This document shows, piece by piece, positions 1 through 8,241 of a stretch of 64,000 nt of DNA (positions are counted from its first letter, which is position 1; the number at the start of each line of letters is the position of its first letter). The DNA lies in NCBI RefSeq assembly GCF_019392245.1, contig NZ_JAHXRL010000001.1:620001-684000 (forward strand). Reading direction: 5' to 3'. The stretch is from Sulfitobacter sp. CW3. GTDB taxonomy: Bacteria > Pseudomonadota > Alphaproteobacteria > Rhodobacterales > Rhodobacteraceae. Made by a program: the position numbers and the translations under genes. Under the pieces are notes generated by a model. That model was not told the origin of the DNA. It did not search any database and saw only the letters and a list, made by a program, of their open reading frames with translations.

Positions 1-594
1 TCCTCCGAACAGTACGAATAGGACTGATGCAACTGTCAGACCGGCCAAGGTCCACATCAGGTATTTCTCCCAGATGGTGCCGGCGACGGTCTTTGCAATA
101 GCTGCCCCTGCAAGTGTCCAAAGGGGGTGCAAAGCGATCTGACAGCATAGCAACACGGCCGCGACTGTCGCGGTGGCAACCAAGGTCGGCGTGCCGGGGG
201 CGACAAAGGCGGTAAAGCTGCCGACGATCATCGCCCATGCCTTGGGGTTCAGCGGGTGCACAATCAGCCCGGCCAGAAATCCGGGGGCATTTTCGGTTTC
301 GTGCCCCAGCCCCAGCCGCAGGTTTGCAACCTTCCATGCCAGCCAGATGATATAGGCCGCCGAGGCGAATTTCAGCGTGGTAAACAGCAGTGGCGCACGT
401 TCGGCCAGTTGCATCAGGCCAAAGCCGATGGGCCAGATGATCAGTTGTTTGCCCAACACCACGCCTGCCACGAACGGCAGCGCGGCGCGAAATCCAAAGC
501 GCGCGCCGGTGGCCATCATCGCCATGTTTGCCGGGCCCGGTGTGCCAACCTGACTGAGGGCGAATACCGCCAGTGATGCGATTGCGACGCTCAT
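1..594 (-). CDS. LysE/RhtB-family amino-acid exporter (3' end beyond window)
   Basis: Inner-membrane efflux protein of the LysE/RhtB translocator family; the substrate (an amino acid or derivative) cannot be read from sequence. The 198 visible codons run from the ATG at 594-592 to the window edge without a stop. I see the family signature TPGPANMA near residues 18-25 and NPKAW in the second half, with several hydrophobic segments typical of a six-helix protein. Family members are about 205 residues, so only a few codons are missing. The gene is downstream of rpmA on the same strand but separated from it by a terminator, so it is probably transcribed independently. Confidence 0.85.
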   Translation of the reverse strand, partial: MSVAIASLAVFALSQVGTPGPANMAMMATGARFGFRAALPFVAGVVLGKQLIIWPIGFGLMQLAERAPLLFTTLKFASAAYIIWLAWKVANLRLGLGHETENAPGFLAGLIVHPLNPKAWAMIVGSFTAFVAPGTPTLVATATVAAVLLCCQIALHPLWTLAGAAIAKTVAGTIWEKYLMWTLAGLTVASVLFVLFGG

Positions 595-736
595 GACAGT
601 TTACCTGCCGACAAGAATGTCCCTGCGGCCACGCATTTTGCGCGCGCCGCGTTGCCAATGATCCGGAAAGAGCGTTGTGGCAGTGTCATCTAGCCCTTCC
701 TTTCTGGACAGAGAGATTGAACAATTGATTAACAGC

Positions 737-764
737 AAAAAAGGACCGGCGTTTCCGCCGATCC
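737..764 (-). terminator. Rho-independent terminator after rpmA
   Basis: A 9-bp stem pairs 743-751 with 756-764 with one mismatch, around a 4-base loop. On the minus strand the stem is followed by six T residues (A run at 737-742). It lies about 30 bases past the rpmA stop and would end the rplU-rpmA transcript. Confidence 0.85.
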
Positions 765-796
765 CCGAATTTTTTTAAAACCCTAGTAGGTACGGC

Positions 797-1066
797 TTAC
801 TCTGCGGCTTCTGCCACTGGCAGGACCGAGATAAACGTGCGGTTTTTCAGACCCTTGTGGAACTGAACCTTACCGTCGACCTTGGCAAAGATGGTGTGAT
901 CTTTACCCATGCCAACGCCTTCAGCTGGCCAGAATTTTGTGCCGCGCTGACGCACCAGAATGTTGCCGGGAATAACAGCTTCGCCGCCGTATTTCTTTAC
1001 GCCAAGACGACGCCCTGCGGAGTCGCGACCGTTACGGGATGAACCGCCTGCTTTTTTATGTGCCAT
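797..1066 (-). CDS. rpmA: 50S ribosomal protein L27
   Basis: Ribosomal protein L27 (89 aa) of the large subunit, placed near the peptidyl-transferase centre. The N-terminus [16 protein letters not shown] and the following [10 protein letters not shown] are diagnostic, and the length is typical. It starts only 12 bases after the rplU stop, giving the conserved rplU-rpmA operon. No N-terminal cleavage extension of the kind found in Firmicutes is present. Confidence 0.98.
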   Translation of the reverse strand: MAHKKAGGSSRNGRDSAGRRLGVKKYGGEAVIPGNILVRQRGTKFWPAEGVGMGKDHTIFAKVDGKVQFHKGLKNRTFISVLPVAEAAE

Positions 1067-1078
1067 TGGTGTCTCTCC

Positions 1079-1804
1079 TTAGCCTTTTGCCAGTTCTTTG
1101 GCCTGTGCGATCCAGTCTTCACGACCCACACGACCTTTGAACGACAGTTTCTCTTCGATTGCTTCTACGTCTGCATCTGTCCACGCTGCGATTTGTGCAA
1201 ATGTGGTGACGCCTTCGCCGTTCAGCTTGCCAACGATGACGGGGCCAACGCCAGAGATCTTGCTCAGATCGTCTGCGCCTTCAGCTGCTGCCGCTTTTTT
1301 GGCTGGCTTTGCTTTGGCTGCCTTCGCGGGCTTTTCAGCAGCAGGTGCTGCCGCTTTTTTCTCTGCTTTGGTTTTCTTCGCAGGCTTGGCTGCGTCAACC
1401 TTGGCGGCTGCGTTGGATTCGATGGCTGCAACGGCTGCTGCGCTTACCGAACCTGTACCGATGGCTGCTTTTGCGCCGGACTTGCCTGCGCCAGATGCCA
1501 TGATCTCGCCGATTTTAACCAGCGTCAGCTTTTGACGGTGGCCCTTGGTGCGCTTGGAGGAGTGCTTCCGGCGGCGCTTGACGAAGTGGATGACTTTCTC
1601 GCCCTTGATCTGGTCAACAACTTCGGCCTGAACGCCGGCATCGTCTACCATAGGGGAACCAACAACAGGGCTGTCGCCGCCCAGCATCAGAACTTCGTTG
1701 AATTGGACTGTTTCGCCCGCGTCAGCAGCCAAACGTTCTACCCGAAGCATATCGCCGGATTGAACTTTGTACTGCTTGCCGCCTGTCTTGATGACCGCAA
1801 ACAT
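1079..1804 (-). CDS. rplU: 50S ribosomal protein L21 with C-terminal helix-hairpin-helix extension
   Basis: Large-subunit ribosomal protein L21. Residues 1-103 are a canonical L21 ([14 protein letters not shown]; the [18 protein letters not shown]-binding stretch at about 77-91). Residues 104-176 form an Ala/Lys/Pro-rich low-complexity linker, and 178-241 form a helix-hairpin-helix-like domain ([16 protein letters not shown]). At 241 aa it is more than twice the usual bacterial length; such extended L21 proteins are common in Rhodobacteraceae. The frame is open a further 33 codons upstream, but homology fixes the start at 1804. First gene of the operon with rpmA. Confidence 0.96.
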   Translation of the reverse strand: MFAVIKTGGKQYKVQSGDMLRVERLAADAGETVQFNEVLMLGGDSPVVGSPMVDDAGVQAEVVDQIKGEKVIHFVKRRRKHSSKRTKGHRQKLTLVKIGEIMASGAGKSGAKAAIGTGSVSAAAVAAIESNAAAKVDAAKPAKKTKAEKKAAAPAAEKPAKAAKAKPAKKAAAAEGADDLSKISGVGPVIVGKLNGEGVTTFAQIAAWTDADVEAIEEKLSFKGRVGREDWIAQAKELAKG

Positions 1805-1904
1805 GCGTATTCCTTTTTCGCTTTCGCGTCCTGTGGTCCCCAGAGCGGGAGTTTTCGGGCCTAGGCCCACCTCGGACAGCGCACCCCATTTCGGGATGAT
1901 CATA

Positions 1905-1936
1905 AAATAATAAAGGCATCCAAGACGGATACCTTT
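1905..1936 (-). terminator. Terminator after the DUF2059 gene pair
   Basis: Inverted repeat 1912-1921 with 1927-1936 (10 bp, one mismatch, 5-base loop), followed on the minus strand by the T-rich tail TTATTATTTTATG. It lies about 65 bases beyond the stop at 2003, so it most simply ends the DUF2059 transcript. It is also about 105 bases upstream of rplU, so a role as an attenuator for readthrough cannot be excluded. Confidence 0.65.
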
Positions 1937-2002
1937 GGGTTGAGAGCTGCCAAATGCACCACCGCCGCCTTTATGTCAAGCGGCGAACCGGGGTTTTAGG
2001 GG

Positions 2003-2815
2003 CTAAAGCTCCTCTGCGACCATATTCAGCGCGACGGCCCGGCCCAAGGCATATGAAATCTCTGCATAGGCGGCACCATAGCCGTCAAACAGTGCCCGGT
2101 TCAGCGCAATCCCCGCCTTGGTTTGTGCAAAGGCTATATAATGGTCCAACGACGCATCATCCAGCGGTGAATAGGCCAGCAACAAATAACCATAAAGCCA
2201 GCCTGTGGTGTCCTCGGTAATCTCGTCTTGCTGTTCGCCGACCTCTGCCAGCATTTCCTGCTCGGTCATGTCCACGGCACCACCATCGGCCAAACCCCGC
2301 ATGAACTGATAGTTCGAATTCATCGCGGCGGTTACATTGCGGTCGATCATATCACCGCTGTCGATCAGCGCGGCAATCCGGGCCAGCCGCGGATCATCAC
2401 TGCCTTCGACCGCGGCAAACTTGGTGCGGGCGGCGTTTTCGATGTCTTGGTCACTGATGGCGGCACGCGCGGCGTTCTCCAGCGTGATGACCTGTGCGCC
2501 GACGCCCGAGGCGAAGAAATCGATCGTCTGCTCGCGCATGTCACCTTGCAGCTCGGCCTCAAGAAAACCGCGCAAGGTTTCGGTCATCCGTTGCGGGCTG
2601 TAAATCGCATCGACCTGCAACTGCCAGCCGGGGCCCCCCTGCCCATTCAACATTTCCGCGTTCAGAGTCTGGGCATACTCCAACCCCTCGGTCTGCAAGA
2701 TCACCGCGACTTCTTGGATCTTGAGAACATCCATCATGACCTGCGCCCGTGCGTCGGCCCACAGCGGTGCAGCCAACAGCCACAAAAGCGGCGTAACAAA
2801 TAATAGACGCATCAT
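2003..2815 (-). CDS. Secreted DUF2059-domain protein (second of a tandem pair)
   Basis: A 270-aa exported protein of unknown function. Residues 1-22 (MMRLLFVTPLLWLLAAPLWA) are a signal peptide. The mature part is mostly helical, with the DUF2059-like stretch (IDFFASGVGAQVITLENAARAAISD) at about 100-125, where an FY/FF-S motif leads into a helix. Its start overlaps the stop of the upstream paralogue by four bases (ATGA), so the two are co-transcribed and probably translationally coupled. Periplasmic location is inferred from the signal peptide. The family has no established biochemical role. Confidence 0.8.
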   Translation of the reverse strand: MMRLLFVTPLLWLLAAPLWADARAQVMMDVLKIQEVAVILQTEGLEYAQTLNAEMLNGQGGPGWQLQVDAIYSPQRMTETLRGFLEAELQGDMREQTIDFFASGVGAQVITLENAARAAISDQDIENAARTKFAAVEGSDDPRLARIAALIDSGDMIDRNVTAAMNSNYQFMRGLADGGAVDMTEQEMLAEVGEQQDEITEDTTGWLYGYLLLAYSPLDDASLDHYIAFAQTKAGIALNRALFDGYGAAYAEISYALGRAVALNMVAEEL

Positions 2816-3654
2816 AGATCCTGACTGGGCTGCATGCCCGCCAAACGCTGCGCTACTGCCTCGAAGCGGTTGGCCATAATTTCGTATTGCACCGCATTCA
2901 TCAGGGCATAGACCTCTTGCATCTTGGGGTGTTCCAGCGCCTGCGCATAGGCCAGCACCTCTGCGTCCGAGAACGCCTGATAGGTATAGGCCGATCCTTC
3001 CAGCGCGTTTTTCTTGATCGATACGCGCATCTCGGCCTCTTGGCTGCGGACGGCTTCGCGCAGGTCGGGTTCTTCCATTTGCAAGCGGATGACCCCTGCC
3101 CCAGCTGCGGCCATCAAAAACCTGATCTGCACCTCTTGGATTGCCCGGATCGAACTGTCTTCCACATCGCTTGCCGCGTTCAATTGCTCTAACAACGCGA
3201 CACGGGCGGGATTAACCCGCTGCAATCCGCTCAGGATCGCGGCACCTGCCTCTGACTTGGCCGCGCCATCCTCGTTCATATGCGATGCGTTTTCAGCAGT
3301 AACCAACCGTTTGCCCAGGTCCGACGCATAGAACGCCGCCGCATGCTCTAGCGTATCATCACTTAGCGTTTGCGTCAGAATGTCAGAGCCCATCTGCAAC
3401 ATGACATCCGTGTCAAATACCTCGCGCACCAGCCGCGACCATTCAGACCCGAAGGCCTCCGCATCAATACCCAGCATATCAGGCGCTGAATCGGCCGACA
3501 GCCGGATGCTTTCCAGTGCCACGCCAAATCCCGTCACCTCAAGAAACGCATCAACGCGCTCCCTGTCAGCAGCATTGGAGGGACCTGCGAAACCGGTCAT
3601 CCAGACCGTAGCTGCCAAAATGACCAAGTGACAAATTTTCTGAAGCGCCTGCAT
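2812..3654 (-). CDS. Secreted DUF2059-domain protein (first of a tandem pair)
   Basis: A 280-aa exported protein. A signal peptide of about 28 residues ends near GPSNAADRE. The region EHAAAFYASDLGKRLVTAEN matches the DUF2059 core, which carries an FY-x-S/T-x-x-G-x-x pattern. The ATG at 3654 is followed immediately by the hydrophobic signal sequence. It shares layout and length with the gene behind it, which it overlaps by four bases, suggesting local duplication followed by strong divergence. Function unknown; both proteins are probably periplasmic. Confidence 0.8.
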   Translation of the reverse strand: MQALQKICHLVILAATVWMTGFAGPSNAADRERVDAFLEVTGFGVALESIRLSADSAPDMLGIDAEAFGSEWSRLVREVFDTDVMLQMGSDILTQTLSDDTLEHAAAFYASDLGKRLVTAENASHMNEDGAAKSEAGAAILSGLQRVNPARVALLEQLNAASDVEDSSIRAIQEVQIRFLMAAAGAGVIRLQMEEPDLREAVRSQEAEMRVSIKKNALEGSAYTYQAFSDAEVLAYAQALEHPKMQEVYALMNAVQYEIMANRFEAVAQRLAGMQPSQDL

Positions 3655-3798
3655 CGCGTGATCCCATTATTATCATCCCCCCTTAATCTAGGACAAATCA
3701 GACGCGCAGCAATGAAAATCCCCGTGACCCAGAATTATACCGCCGCCCCCCTTGTCAGCCCGTCCAATCGGGACTAAACGAGCGCACCACACCGATGC

Positions 3799-3889
3799 GG
3801 AGAGGTGCCGGAGTGGTCGAACGGGACGGTTTCGAAAACCGTTGAGCCTCTAAAGGGTTCCCAGGGTTCGAATCCCTGTCTCTCCGCCA
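3799..3889 (+). tRNA. tRNA-Ser (anticodon CGA)
   Basis: Class II tRNA of about 90 bases with an encoded CCA end (3887-3889). Acceptor strands GGAGAGG and TCTCTCC pair with discriminator G. The anticodon stem-loop is ACGGT-TTCGAAA-ACCGT, giving anticodon CGA, which reads UCG. A long variable arm (GAGCCTCTAAAGGGTTC region) and the TPsiC arm with GGTTCGAATCC follow. The long variable arm and anticodon together identify serine. Confidence 0.97.
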
Positions 3890-4003
3890 TTACCCCCATT
3901 CAAAATTGGCACTATTCGAGAACTTAGTTTTCAGCGGCCTATGTGGCGGCTGGGATGTTTTGTGATCAGCGCGGCCAGTTTTGGTGGCGGCGCTGGTGTC
4001 GGC

Positions 4004-4612
4004 TTACGTCTTGGTAAGCAGCGTTTGCAGCGCCAGCAGTTCGGGCTGGCGCAGTTCGTGACCGCCATCGTGGATTTCTGTGGTCACCTGCGCGCCTTGT
4101 GCATCAAACCAGTCGATCAAACGCTGGCTTAGCGGCCACGGGCAAATCGGGTCGTGTTTGCCTGCGGTGATCAGAACGCGTCTGCCAGCAAGGCCGGGGG
4201 TCGGGGCTGGTTGCCACGGGATCAGCGGGTGCAGCAATCCGATGCGGTCGAATAGATCAGGTTGCGCCATGGCCACCGAGGCGAGGATGTTGGCCCCGTT
4301 CGAGTAGCCAAAACCATAGACGGGCGAGCCGGGGTGCTTTGCCTTATGGGCCGCGACATAGGCCGCCATTGCGGTAGTACGCTTGGCAAGATCGTCCATG
4401 TCATAGACGCCTTCACCGGTGCGCCGGAAGTAACGTGCAGCACCGCCTTCGGAAACATCACCGCGGGGCGACACGACCCCTGCCCCTGGAATGATCGATC
4501 CCGCCAGATCAAAGAACTGGGTCTCGTCGCCACCGGTGCCGTGGAACGCAAAGATCAACGGCGCGCCGGCATCAGGGGATTTCGTCAATGCATGAAATGT
4601 GTCGGTCGTCAT
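4004..4612 (-). CDS. Phospholipase/carboxylesterase-family serine hydrolase (MhqD-like)
   Basis: A 202-aa cytoplasmic alpha/beta hydrolase. The oxyanion-hole segment FAFHGTGGDE is near residue 20. The nucleophile elbow GFGYSNG supplies the Ser; AGKHDPICP supplies the acidic residue and HDGGHEL the His. Size and motifs match the compact carboxylesterase family that includes Bacillus MhqD. I start at the ATG at 4612, where MTTDTFHALT begins. The gene lies 10 bases behind a ring-cleaving dioxygenase of the MhqO type; the mhqO-mhqD pairing supports a role in processing quinone or ring-cleavage products. The actual substrate is unknown. Confidence 0.85.
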   Translation of the reverse strand: MTTDTFHALTKSPDAGAPLIFAFHGTGGDETQFFDLAGSIIPGAGVVSPRGDVSEGGAARYFRRTGEGVYDMDDLAKRTTAMAAYVAAHKAKHPGSPVYGFGYSNGANILASVAMAQPDLFDRIGLLHPLIPWQPAPTPGLAGRRVLITAGKHDPICPWPLSQRLIDWFDAQGAQVTTEIHDGGHELRQPELLALQTLLTKT

Positions 4613-4622
4613 GGTGGTCTCC

Positions 4623-5555
4623 TTATCCGTCAATCGCTGGCAGCAGGCTTTCAATCTGGGCGCGGTTTGCCTCGTAACGGTCGGGCAGTTTCAGCGCCTG
4701 ACCCAATTGCGCGGTATCCTCATCACGGTCAAAGCCGGGCTCGTTGGTGGCCACTTCGAACAGCACGCCGCCGGGGGTCCGAAAGTAGATCGCCCAGAAA
4801 TAATCGCGGTCTATCACTGGGGTTACCTGATATCCGGTGTCCATCAACGCCTGGCGCACCTCAAGCTGTGCCGCGCGGTTTTCGACGGCAAAGGCGATGT
4901 GGTGCACCGATCCGGCGCCCTGCCCTGCGGTTTTTGCGCCGCGCAGTTCTTCAACGTCGATCGTATCCGCCGCGTTGCCGCCTTCGATCCGGTAGCGTGT
5001 CACGTCGCCTACGGTTTCATCTTTCTGATACCCCATAAAGCTCAGCAGCTCACCGGTTGCCGCCGCATCCCGCAGGGTGAAACGCGCGCCGTGAAAACCT
5101 AAGATGCCCGCCTCTTCTGGCACATCTGCACCGGTCCAAGGGGTCCGGTCGCGCGCTTCGCTTTCGACCAGCGCAAAGCCGTCGCCATCGGGCCCGTCAA
5201 ACCGCAGACGGTTTTCGCCCAGAAAACTGCTTTCGGACAGACCGCCGACGCCGTGGTTACCCAGCCGCTCTTTCCAGAACGGCAACGCCCCCTTGGGTAC
5301 GGCAAATTCGGTTGTGCCCACCTCGCCTGTGCCGCGACGCCCGCGCGGCATCTGACCGAAAGGGAAATATGTCATCACGGACCCGGGTGTGCCGATCTCG
5401 TCGCCATAATAAAGGTGATAGACGTCTGGCTGGTCAAAGTTGACGGTCTTCTTGACGCGCCGCAGGCCAAGGGTCTGGGTGAAAAACCTGTTGTTCTCTG
5501 CCGCATCGGCTGCCATCGACGTGACGTGGTGCAGGCCTTTGATTTGCTTGATCAT
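4623..5555 (-). CDS. Ring-cleaving dioxygenase, VOC superfamily (MhqO-like)
   Basis: A 310-aa protein with two vicinal-oxygen-chelate modules. Metal ligands can be picked out: His in LHHVTSMA near residue 10, His in VHHIAFAV near residue 215, and Glu in LFEVATNEPGF near residue 265. This is the layout of hydroquinone-specific extradiol dioxygenases such as MhqO and LinE-like enzymes, which need Fe(II). The start at 5555 is fixed by the conserved MIKQIKGLHHV opening. It forms an operon with the downstream hydrolase and is divergent from a LysR regulator, which probably controls it. Confidence 0.88.
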   Translation of the reverse strand: MIKQIKGLHHVTSMAADAAENNRFFTQTLGLRRVKKTVNFDQPDVYHLYYGDEIGTPGSVMTYFPFGQMPRGRRGTGEVGTTEFAVPKGALPFWKERLGNHGVGGLSESSFLGENRLRFDGPDGDGFALVESEARDRTPWTGADVPEEAGILGFHGARFTLRDAAATGELLSFMGYQKDETVGDVTRYRIEGGNAADTIDVEELRGAKTAGQGAGSVHHIAFAVENRAAQLEVRQALMDTGYQVTPVIDRDYFWAIYFRTPGGVLFEVATNEPGFDRDEDTAQLGQALKLPDRYEANRAQIESLLPAIDG

Positions 5556-5629
5556 GGTGTCGCCTTTCAAGTCATCCAATTCTGTTGCAGCCAATATAGC
5601 GTGGGGCATCATTATTAAGAATGGATATG

Positions 5630-5662
5630 TTATTGCATTAACTGTTGTCGATATTGCAATAA
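5630..5662. promoter_or_regulatory. Palindromic candidate operator in the LysR divergent promoter
   Basis: Between the dioxygenase and the LysR gene, TTATTGCA (5630-5637) and TGCAATAA (5655-5662) form a perfect 8-bp inverted repeat with 17 bases between. The right half is itself the 10-bp palindrome TATTGCAATA (5652-5661), just before the LysR start at 5669. Spaced AT-rich dyads in a divergent gap are typical of LysR-type binding sites; binding itself is inferred. Confidence 0.6.
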
Positions 5663-5668
5663 TGGCCC

Positions 5669-6601
5669 ATGCAAGACATCAAACCAATCAGAGTATTCTT
5701 GAAGGTGGTCGCGCTGAGCAGCTTTGCCGCAGCCGCCCGCAGCCTGAACATGACGCCAGCGTCGGTCACGCGCATCGTTGCCAAGCTGGAGCAGGATCTG
5801 GGCCAGCAGCTGTTGGTGCGCACGACGCGGCAAGTGGCGCTGACCAGTGCCGGCGCGATGGTGGCGGCGCGTTTTGGCCCAGTGGTCGACAGCTTTGATC
5901 AAGTCACCGAAGAGATCACGCGCGCTGTGCGACCGGATCGTGGACGGTTGTCTATCAATGCGCCATTGTCGCTGGGGGTGCGGTTGCTGCCCTCGGTGAT
6001 TGACCGGTTTAGGCTGGCCTATCCTAATATCTTGGTCGATGTGACGCTGACCGACCGGCTGGTGGATGTCGTGCAGGAAAACTGTGACCTTGCCATTCGT
6101 GTATCGGGCCCGCCCAGCGATAAATCAACGATCTGGCGCAAGATTTGCGAGGTGCCCCGCCATGCGGTCGCATCCCCGGCCTTGCTTGAACGGATGCAGC
6201 GGCCCGAGACGCCGGATGATCTGAACCCTGATTTTTGTATGTCCTATACCTCATCCGGGAAGGCCGAGGATTGGACGTTTCGCAAGGATGGAATAAAAAG
6301 AACGATCACGGCGGGAGGTGCTATAACGTCGAATAACGGAGATTTTCTGTATTCGCTGGCGAGACTGGGGAACGGAATAACCGTGCTGCCGGATTTCATC
6401 GTTAACGACGGGATCGCCGCCGGAGATGTGGAACCTTTGTTGACCGACTGGGTCATTTCGCCGCTTTGGCTTACGCTGTTTTACCCGCCCTATGACGTGC
6501 TGCCGCCCTTGGTGGCCACCTTTACGGATTTTTTCGAGGTACATCTAAGTGAGGCCACGGAATTTGCCTTTCACACAGAGAAAACAAGGCCCGGCAGTTA
6601 G
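5669..6601 (+). CDS. LysR-family transcriptional regulator
   Basis: A 310-aa LysR-type regulator. The N-terminal winged helix-turn-helix spans about residues 5-62 (FAAAARSLNMTPASVTRIVAKLE is the HTH, followed by GQQLLVRTTR). The effector-binding domain runs from about 88 to 300. It is transcribed away from the MhqO/MhqD-like operon across a 113-base gap holding an inverted repeat, so it most likely regulates that operon and itself. The inducer is presumably a phenolic, quinone or other electrophile by analogy with such operons, but the sequence does not show it. Confidence 0.93.
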   Translation: MQDIKPIRVFLKVVALSSFAAAARSLNMTPASVTRIVAKLEQDLGQQLLVRTTRQVALTSAGAMVAARFGPVVDSFDQVTEEITRAVRPDRGRLSINAPLSLGVRLLPSVIDRFRLAYPNILVDVTLTDRLVDVVQENCDLAIRVSGPPSDKSTIWRKICEVPRHAVASPALLERMQRPETPDDLNPDFCMSYTSSGKAEDWTFRKDGIKRTITAGGAITSNNGDFLYSLARLGNGITVLPDFIVNDGIAAGDVEPLLTDWVISPLWLTLFYPPYDVLPPLVATFTDFFEVHLSEATEFAFHTEKTRPGS

Positions 6602-6918
6602 GCGGCACAGGCTGTGCGGCTTGGCGATAACACGCAGCCGCCGTCAAGAAACGTGGCTGATTACCCCATATAATACGGGCAGCACCACCACTTTCGGCGG
6701 ATCCTTCAGGCAGTCTTAGAATTGCCAATATCGTCTTTTATGAGGGTGGCCAGTACTGACAACAAGCATAGAAATCTAAGTATTATTACCGCATGCAAGG
6801 TGGTTAAGTTTCCACCAGAAGACGAAATTGGCCGAGCTGGTCTTGGACTGAATGAGGATACGATGACCCGCATTAAGGCAATTATTATTAAAATATCAGC
6901 GACGACGGTGGCTGTCGC
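6602..6918. other. 317-base gap with no convincing gene
   Basis: The gap between the LysR gene and the histidine kinase is noticeably AT-richer than its surroundings. It contains a frame from an ATG at 6740 to a TGA at 6920-6922 (60 codons) that overlaps the kinase start as ATGA. It has no clear ribosome-binding site and I recognise no protein family, so I do not call it a gene. The kinase promoter must lie here. GC-rich dyads near 6601-6643 could end the LysR transcript. Confidence 0.4.
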
Positions 6919-8226
6919 ATGATGAAACCCCCAGCCCCGGCGAACGAAGCCGAACGATTGGCGTATCTGCATCGTTTGGGCCTCGACCTCTCGCTTACCT
7001 TTGAGGAAATTGATGGGCTGTGCGACGTCGCATCGAGTTTGACAGGGGCACCGGTTGCCTTGGTGACTTTGATTGACGAGACCGAGCAGAACATTCTGGC
7101 GGGGGTCGGCTTGGGTGATGTGAAACAGACCAGCAGGGATGTGTCGTTCTGCGCGCATGCAATCATGCACAGCGAACAATTCGAAGTGAACGACGCGCGG
7201 GCCGATCCGCGGTTTGCTGATAATCCGTTTGTTGCAGGTGCCCCGGGTTTCCGGTCATATCTGGGGACGGTTCTGGAACCCGAGGATGAAATCCGGCTTG
7301 GCACGTTATGCGTGCTGGACACCGAAGCAAAAACCTATTCCGACGACGTCAAAGCAGACTTGTCAAAGATTGCCAAAGCGATCACCGCGTTGATCGTTTC
7401 CTACCGTGAAAAGATGGATTTAATCGATTATTCCAAAGAGCTTGCGATGCGGAACTCGGAAATGGCCGCGCTGACAGATACCCTGCGAAGTTCGATGGAA
7501 AAGCTTGTTGCCGCGGAAAACACCAAGAACGAATTCGTGTCGATTGTCAGCCATGAACTGCGTACGCCTTTGACCTCGATCAAGGGCGCGTTGAGCCTGA
7601 TGAGGAATGACGCGCAGCAGGCCGGATCATCAAAGACCCAACGGTTGATTGAAATCGCCTGTCAGAACAGCGAGCGGCTTCTTTCGTTGGTCGATGACAT
7701 CCTTAAACTGCAAAAGAACGAGTTCGGCACACCGCAATCCAGCTATGGCCCCGTTGACCTGAGCGAACTGATCGAGACATCCGCCGAGGCCTATCGCAGC
7801 TATGCCGCCGACAGGAATGTGACCCTGAAAGTGTCGGGGACCGGTCCGTCTTGCGTTGTCTCAGGCGACAAAGCCCAACTGGATCGGGTGTTGGCCAATG
7901 TCCTGTCTAACGCGTTCAAATTCTCGAAACGGGGGGGGCATGTCGAAATCAGCCTTAACTGTGCCAAGGATGGCCCGCAGATAGCGGTCAAAGACGACGG
8001 TGTGGGTATTCCAGAGGGGTCCAAGGAAAAGGTTTTCGGCCTCTTCTCTCAGGTGGACGGTTCTGACACGCGATCGCAAAGCGGGACCGGGCTGGGGATG
8101 CACATCTGTAAACAGATATTAACGCAGCATAACGCGAGCATCGACTATGAAAGCGAACTTGGCGTCGGAACAGAATTTACGATCCGTTTCCCTGCGACCG
8201 GCCCTCAAGATACCGCCAGCGAATAG
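6919..8226 (+). CDS. Soluble GAF-domain sensor histidine kinase
   Basis: A 435-aa cytoplasmic histidine kinase; no membrane segment is visible. Order: GAF domain (about 25-165, with VSFCAHAI), a coiled-coil linker (about 170-200), HisKA with SIVSHELRTPLTSIKG (phospho-acceptor His212), and HATPase_c with the N box LANVLSNAFKFSKRGG, G1 DDGVGIP, F box VFGLFSQVD and G2 SGTGLGMHI. All catalytic elements are intact. No response regulator is adjacent, so it is an orphan kinase here. The GAF ligand is unknown; cytosolic small-molecule, redox or light sensing are all possible. Confidence 0.92.
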   Translation: MMKPPAPANEAERLAYLHRLGLDLSLTFEEIDGLCDVASSLTGAPVALVTLIDETEQNILAGVGLGDVKQTSRDVSFCAHAIMHSEQFEVNDARADPRFADNPFVAGAPGFRSYLGTVLEPEDEIRLGTLCVLDTEAKTYSDDVKADLSKIAKAITALIVSYREKMDLIDYSKELAMRNSEMAALTDTLRSSMEKLVAAENTKNEFVSIVSHELRTPLTSIKGALSLMRNDAQQAGSSKTQRLIEIACQNSERLLSLVDDILKLQKNEFGTPQSSYGPVDLSELIETSAEAYRSYAADRNVTLKVSGTGPSCVVSGDKAQLDRVLANVLSNAFKFSKRGGHVEISLNCAKDGPQIAVKDDGVGIPEGSKEKVFGLFSQVDGSDTRSQSGTGLGMHICKQILTQHNASIDYESELGVGTEFTIRFPATGPQDTASE

Positions 8227-8241
8227 GTGTTTAGCCATCGC

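Noticed and set aside
1912..1936. L21-type leader attenuator upstream of rplU
   Set aside because: The hairpin with T-rich tail is most simply the terminator of the DUF2059 operon. No L21-binding mimic was recognised.
3890..4003. Integration site downstream of tRNA-Ser
   Set aside because: No integrase, no repeated tRNA 3' end and ordinary chromosomal genes follow.
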